Source: DATAQC01 sp051005135 (lineage in GTDB: Bacteria; Actinomycetota; Acidimicrobiia; Acidimicrobiales; AC-14). From it: 8,951 bases of DNA. Position numbers and translations under genes: made by a program. Location of the stretch: NCBI GenBank assembly GCA_051005135.1, contig JBPCJQ010000045.1, positions 1-8,951 of the forward strand, read 5' to 3'. Below are positions 5,786 to 8,951 of this stretch, one piece after another; the first letter of the stretch is position 1, and the number at the start of each line of letters is the position of its first letter. The notes beneath the pieces were generated by a model that made no database searches, was not told the DNA's origin, and saw nothing but the letters and a program-made list of their open reading frames with translations.

Positions 5786-6358
5786 GTGCTGATCGGCCTC
5801 GACCTCGACGGTGTGCTGTGCGACCTGGGCCCAGGCGTGGCGACGCGCATCGCCGCCCGGTTCGGCCTGGCCACCCACCCCGCCACCTGGCGGTCATATG
5901 ACTTGCGGCGCCTGCAGCTAGGGCTGCCTGCCGACCGTTTCGGCGCCTTCCTCGACGAGATCTTTGCCGAGCCCGCCCTCTACGGCGAGGCCCCGGCCAC
6001 TTGCGGTGCGGTTGCCGGCGTCGGGCGGTTGCGAGCGGCGGGCCACGAGGTGGTCGGCATCACTGCCCGCCCGCGCGCTCTGGGTGCCGTCACCACCTCC
6101 TGGTTGTCAGCACGGGGCCTGGTGCTCGATGCCGTGCACCACACGCCGGTGGGAACCAAGGCGACGGTCGCGGCGTCGCTGGGTGTGGACGCCACGGTCG
6201 AGGACAACCCGGTGGAGGCCGAGCTCCTGGCCGAGGTTTGCCGGTCGTACCTCCTCGACCATTCCTACAACCGCGATGTGGCGGAGGGACGGGCCGTACG
6301 CATCTTCTCGTGGGACGACCTGGTAGGCCGCCTCTGCCAGCTTCGCCTGTTCGCCTGA
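5786..6358 (+). CDS. HAD-superfamily 5'(3')-deoxyribonucleotidase-like phosphatase
   Basis: A 190-residue HAD phosphatase resembling the 5'(3')-deoxyribonucleotidase (NT5C) family, which dephosphorylates nucleoside monophosphates. Motif I is LDLDGVLCD with nucleophile D6 and acid/base D8. A helical cap-like insertion follows at about residues 15-85. Motif II is ITARP with T93, motif III GTKATVAASLG with K125, and motif IV VEDNP with E139/D140. The C-terminal HSYNRDVAEGRAVRIFSWDD is typical of this family. I chose GTG at 5786 because it sits just before motif I and a -10-like TAACCT is 7 nt upstream; GTG at 5768 would give 196 residues. It starts the plus-strand run, with the ACT gene 7 bp downstream. 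The class is well supported; the substrate is inferred and could be another phosphate ester. Confidence 0.85.
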   Translation: MLIGLDLDGVLCDLGPGVATRIAARFGLATHPATWRSYDLRRLQLGLPADRFGAFLDEIFAEPALYGEAPATCGAVAGVGRLRAAGHEVVGITARPRALGAVTTSWLSARGLVLDAVHHTPVGTKATVAASLGVDATVEDNPVEAELLAEVCRSYLLDHSYNRDVAEGRAVRIFSWDDLVGRLCQLRLFA

Positions 6359-6365
6359 GCCGCTC

Positions 6366-6917
6366 GTGCCCCTGGTAGCCGTCACCGCAGTGGGCGCGGA
6401 TCAGCCTGGCATCGTCGCTGCCGTCACCCGGGTGTTCGTAGACCGCGGCTGCAACATCGAGGACAGCTCCATGACCATCCTGCGGGGCCAGTTCAGCATG
6501 ATGCTGGTTGTCGACGCCCCCGAGGGGGTCGCTCCCGCCGATCTGGAGGCGTCCCTGGCGCGCCCGGCCACTGACCTCGACCTCGTGGTTGCCTGTCGGG
6601 CCCTGGGCGACGCCGGCCCGGGCCCTGCCGCCGACGCTGTCACGGCTGGTACCCGGTGGACGGTCTCGGTCTATGGCGCCGACCGTCCTGGCATCGTCAA
6701 CCGAGTCGCCGAGCTCCTGGCGGGCGACCAGGTCAACATCGTCGATCTCAGCACGAGAGTCATCGGAGGCCCCGACCGCCCGGTCTACGCCATGATCCTC
6801 GAGGTCTCCGTTCCCGCCCATGCTGACACCGATGGGTTGGAGCGCCGCCTCCACGAGGTGGCCGCCGAGCTGGGGGTCGACGCCAGCCTTCACCCGTCCG
6901 ACGCCGACATTCTCTAG
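6366..6917 (+). CDS. Double ACT-domain protein, GcvR-like
   Basis: A 183-residue protein of two ACT domains. The first spans about residues 3-75 (VTAVGADQPGIVAAVTRVF, GCNIEDSSMTIL, FSMMLVV), the second about 98-175 (TVSVYGADRPGIVNRVAELL, VNIVDLSTRV, YAMILEVSVP). Both show the D-x-P-G-I ligand-loop pattern of amino-acid-binding ACT domains. There is no catalytic or DNA-binding domain, so it is probably a regulatory subunit or sensor, like GcvR of the glycine cleavage system; the ligand is not known. GTG at 6366 lies 7 bp after the phosphatase stop, and its TAG overlaps the GTG of deformylase by one base (TAGTG), so translational coupling is likely. A divergent gcvR-like assignment is reasonable, but no glycine cleavage genes are in the window. 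Confidence 0.88.
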   Translation: MPLVAVTAVGADQPGIVAAVTRVFVDRGCNIEDSSMTILRGQFSMMLVVDAPEGVAPADLEASLARPATDLDLVVACRALGDAGPGPAADAVTAGTRWTVSVYGADRPGIVNRVAELLAGDQVNIVDLSTRVIGGPDRPVYAMILEVSVPAHADTDGLERRLHEVAAELGVDASLHPSDADIL

Positions 6918-7417
6918 TGGCGGTCTGCACCGTCCTCCAGCTGCCTGAGCCCGCCCTCAAGCAGCCGTCCCAAACCCTGGCCGAGGTCGATGGCAGAGCC
7001 GTGGCCCTTGCCGCCGACCTGGTCGACACCATGCGGGCCACGGTGGCGTGCGTGGGCCTGGCGGCTCCCCAGATCGGCGTGCTGGTACGGGCGTTCGTGG
7101 TCGACGTCAGCGGGCACCGCAAGGCCAAGTCTTGCCACGGCGAGCTGGTGCTGTTCAACCCGCAGATCCTCGTGGCATCGTCGCCCGTCGTGGCCCGTGA
7201 GGGGTGCCTGAGCGTTCCCGACCTCACTGGCGAAGTGGCGCGGGCGACGTCGGTGGTGGTGCGGGGTCTCACGCCTGAGGGCGCCGACCGGGTGGTCGAA
7301 GTCGACGCCTTCGAGGCGCGAGCCGTCCTGCACGAGATGGATCATCTCGACGGGCTCCTTTTCCTCGACCGGGTGTCGTCGGCCGACGCCATCTTCCCCC
7401 GCAAGGTCTATCGCTGA
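6917..7417 (+). CDS. def: Peptide deformylase
   Basis: Metalloprotease of 166 residues that removes the formyl group from nascent N-termini. All three signature motifs are present: motif I VGLAAPQIG (46-54, Q52), motif II EGCLSVP (95-101, metal ligand C97) and motif III HEMDHLDG (139-146, ligands H139 and H143, catalytic E140). The residue that opens motif I is usually Gly (GxGLAAPQ); here it is C45, a mild deviation that leaves the Q52 site intact. GTG at 6917 shares a base with the ACT gene's stop. The usual neighbour fmt is not downstream here; a PH-SHOCT membrane protein follows after 39 bp. Length and motifs fit an active enzyme. Confidence 0.96.
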   Translation: MAVCTVLQLPEPALKQPSQTLAEVDGRAVALAADLVDTMRATVACVGLAAPQIGVLVRAFVVDVSGHRKAKSCHGELVLFNPQILVASSPVVAREGCLSVPDLTGEVARATSVVVRGLTPEGADRVVEVDAFEARAVLHEMDHLDGLLFLDRVSSADAIFPRKVYR

Positions 7418-7456
7418 GGCTGCCGCGTTGGTGTGAGGCTCGGGAACCCCACATCG

Positions 7457-8071
7457 GTGCCCTTTCCCGCCAAGCTCCTGAACGACAACGAAGAGGTTGT
7501 CATAGACCTACGCCCACACTGGCTCTTTCTCGCCGGCCCCTCGGCTGCCCTGGTGGTCTCCGTCCTGGCGGCCGTCGCGGTGTCGTCCCGGACGCGCCGC
7601 GGCTTCCTGCTCATCCCGATGCTCGTGCTGGTGCTCGTGGCCCTGGTGTGGTTCCTGGCCCGGTTGGCCCGGTGGGCCTCCACCAACCTGGTGGTCACCA
7701 GCGATCGCCTGATCGTGCGCTCCGGGGTGGTGGCCAAGCGTGGACGTGAGATCCCCCTCGAGCGCATCAACGACATCACGGTCACCCAGCCGCTGTTCCA
7801 CCGCCTCGTTGGTGCGGGCGACCTCGTCATCGAGTCGGCGGGTGAACGGGGGCAGGAGGCGTTCCCCGGCTGCCCGCGGCCCGGCCGGGTGCAGAACAAG
7901 ATCTATCGCCAGATTGAGGCTGCCTCCGACCGCGACGCTGAGCGCCGGGAGGGCCGGCGTGACCTGTCACCGCTGGAGCAGATCGAAAAGCTCGACGAGC
8001 TGCGCCAGCGGGGAGTGATCTCCCAGGCCGAGTTCGAGGCCAAGAAGGCCAAGCTCCTCGACCGCCTGTAG
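7457..8071 (+). CDS. Membrane protein with bacterial PH domain and SHOCT tail
   Basis: A 204-residue membrane protein. After a short N-terminus (FPAKLLNDNEEVVIDLRPHW) come two hydrophobic segments, about residues 23-42 and 50-69. A bacterial PH (YdbS/bPH2-type) domain follows at about 75-152 (STNLVVTSDRLIVRSGVVAK, REIPLERINDITVTQ, GAGDLVIESAG). A SHOCT motif forms the C-terminus (SPLEQIEKLDELRQRGVIS, then EFEAKKAKLL), a short helical module usually involved in oligomerisation. I chose GTG at 7457 because family members begin around FPxKLL; GTG at 7433 would give 212 residues and lies 15 bp after the def stop. The direction and small gap place it in the def transcript. The role is unknown, probably at the cytoplasmic membrane. 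Confidence 0.85.
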   Translation: MPFPAKLLNDNEEVVIDLRPHWLFLAGPSAALVVSVLAAVAVSSRTRRGFLLIPMLVLVLVALVWFLARLARWASTNLVVTSDRLIVRSGVVAKRGREIPLERINDITVTQPLFHRLVGAGDLVIESAGERGQEAFPGCPRPGRVQNKIYRQIEAASDRDAERREGRRDLSPLEQIEKLDELRQRGVISQAEFEAKKAKLLDRL

Positions 8072-8143
8072 ATCTGTTGGCTACGGTCAACCCATTGCCC
8101 TGGGGCAGCTCTGTCGCGTTGTGCAGATGCTGAGCACATGCGG

Positions 8144-8414
8144 TCATGTACCGAGACCCAGCCGGCGAAGCAGGTCGCGAATGCGCGCCAGGGACGCACC
8201 GGCGAGGTCGCGGGACTCTCCCAAGACATCCTCCATCGACGATCGAAGCTCAGGGTACCGATCACTCGCCGGTTGCGAGCTTCACTTCGACGGGGTGACC
8301 GTCGAGGAGAGCGTCATCCTGTGCAGCTCTGGCGCTGGGAGCAGCGCCCGTCATCTGTCGGAACAACTCTTCGGCGCTGCGGCCTCCCCCGCTGATCCCA
8401 AACTGGTCGCTCAT
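8144..8414 (-). pseudogene. Degraded PD-(D/E)XK restriction endonuclease
   Basis: Two fragments in different frames. From ATG at 8414 to a stop at 8262, 50 residues read as a restriction-enzyme N-terminus: RSAEELFRQMTGAAP, then DALLDGHPVEVK, a PD-(D/E)XK core with D34, E43 and K45. Translation then stops (VEVKLATGE). In another frame, 8272-8144 gives ASDRYPELRSSMEDVLGESR and ends LLRRLGLGT, a plausible C-terminus. Relatives that I recall have a long central region after VEVK, absent here, so an internal deletion with a frame change is the simplest reading; a single frameshift in an unusually short protein is the alternative. The ATG is 21 bp after the methyltransferase stop, the usual order for a restriction-modification operon. 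Confidence 0.65.
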
Positions 8415-8435
8415 GGTCCGAGAGCGAGCATCCTG

Positions 8436-8738
8436 CTATCCGGCATCCTCGAACAGCGATGGGCCCGGCCCCACCTCGGCGCCGAGACGCCTCTCCGCGA
8501 TGTGGACGGCCTCCAGGTTCTCGTCGACGAGAAGGAAGCGCCTTCGGAGGCGCTTGGCAGCTACAGCGGTGGTACCACTACCCCCGAAGAAGTCCGCTAC
8601 TAGGTCACCGGGATCGCTCGAGGCGCGAATGATGCGCTCGAGCAACTTGACCGGCTTTTGCGTGGGGTAACCGGTGCGCTCTCTGCTGTTTGTCGGGACA
8701 ATTGGGTAGCGAGGCAAAGTGTTGACACCGGCCCTCAA
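8436..8738 (-). pseudogene. DNA methyltransferase, C-terminal part only
   Basis: The C-terminal third of an N4/N6 DNA methyltransferase of beta-type motif order. Present: ERTGYPTQKPVKLLERII (motif X region), then GDLVADFFGGSGTTAVAAK (motif I, S-adenosylmethionine binding), then RRRFLLVDENLEAVHIAERR. Missing: the catalytic DPPY/NPPY motif IV and the target recognition region, which should precede these. The open frame extends to a TTG at 8738 and on to a stop at 8772, with no further homology above about 8710. That is where a transposase gene ends on the same strand, so an insertion element appears to have cut off the 5' part, which may lie beyond the right edge. It cannot methylate alone. The endonuclease remnant follows after 21 bp. 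Confidence 0.8.
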
Positions 8739-8951
8739 GCCACAAGACTGAACCGCACTTTGGGTTGTTGGTCAGTGGCCTCCGGCGGTGACCACCGACT
8801 GTGAGCGTACTTGGCCTGGAGCTTCACCATGAGGATGGCCCTGACGCCCACCACGCTCCAGCGAACGCCGACATCGGTACGACGGTTCATCTCTCGCATC
8901 ACCCGCTCCAGCACGCCGGTGCCGAGCTCGGGGCGTCCCTTGTCGCCGAAG
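8710..8951 (-). mobile_element. Insertion sequence, 3' end, running off the window
   Basis: The element contains the transposase C-terminus and abuts the truncated methyltransferase. Its left boundary lies somewhere in 8705-8735; GTGTTGACACC (8720-8730), with inverted GTGT/ACAC ends, is a candidate terminal sequence. The other end and any target duplication are outside the window, so the family cannot be named. Confidence 0.5.
8735..8951 (-). CDS. Transposase, C-terminal fragment (partial)
   Basis: The last 71 codons of a gene that enters from the right edge; the frame is open from 8950 down to TGA at 8737-8735 and has no start in the window. The text LGTGVLERVMREMNRRTDVG, then RWSVVGVRAILMVKLQAKYA, follows the C-terminal pattern of DDE transposases: a conserved Glu before a basic Arg/Asn-rich helix, then Trp and Gly-x-x-Ala-x-Leu. 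The Glu here is E15 of the visible part and may be the last catalytic residue. I cannot assign the IS family with confidence. It ends at the point where methyltransferase homology stops, and is less GC-uniform than the genes to its left. Confidence 0.6.
   Translation of the reverse strand, partial: FGDKGRPELGTGVLERVMREMNRRTDVGVRWSVVGVRAILMVKLQAKYAHSRWSPPEATDQQPKVRFSLVA

Noticed and set aside
8072..8143. Terminator between the PH-SHOCT gene and the endonuclease remnant
   Set aside because: Only a 5-bp palindrome (TGCCC-TG-GGGCA) with a loop too short to be convincing and no T-run.

Overview
The window is GC-rich, densely packed DNA that uses GTG and TTG as well as ATG starts. The gene set (UvrD2-like helicase with an HRDC domain, orphan sigma-region-4 protein, PH-SHOCT membrane protein, NYN-S1 protein) suggests an actinobacterium, most likely of the Acidimicrobiia type. 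That placement is inferred from protein style, not measured.

Layout. (1) Positions 1-2362, plus strand: an odd poly-G/poly-C stretch at the edge, then a putative NYN/PIN-like ribonuclease with an S1-like domain and a long basic Ala/Pro/Lys tail, followed by exodeoxyribonuclease III. (2) Positions 2363-2474: a convergent intergenic region with three hairpins. (3) Positions 2475-5348, minus strand: in transcription order, a UvrD2-like helicase, a 100-residue sigma-region-4-like protein that may have its own promoter, and a small lipoprotein. (4) Positions 5349-5785: a divergent intergenic region with candidate leaderless promoters for both flanking genes and three clustered dyads on the plus-strand side. 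(5) Positions 5786-8071, plus strand: a tight run of a HAD-type 5'(3')-deoxyribonucleotidase-like protein, a double-ACT regulator, peptide deformylase and a PH-SHOCT membrane protein. (6) Positions 8072-8951, minus strand: a decayed restriction-modification locus. It holds a transposase C-terminus entering from the right edge, a DNA methyltransferase reduced to its C-terminal part next to the transposase, and a PD-(D/E)XK restriction endonuclease remnant in two frames.

The most unusual signal is a short palindromic repeat inside the helicase gene. Two perfect 27-bp tandem copies and one degenerate copy encode most of the residues ahead of the first helicase motif. One further copy lies in the opposite orientation in the linker before HRDC, about where relatives such as mycobacterial UvrD2 carry a tetracysteine module. 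The unit has no stop codon in any of the six frames and its period is a multiple of three, so it can sit in coding DNA without breaking it, as Rickettsia palindromic elements do.

The housekeeping genes cover DNA repair (exonuclease III, helicase), nucleotide turnover, N-terminal protein processing and small regulators. The right end is accessory DNA caught while degrading. No tRNA, rRNA, CRISPR array or intact mobile element is visible.
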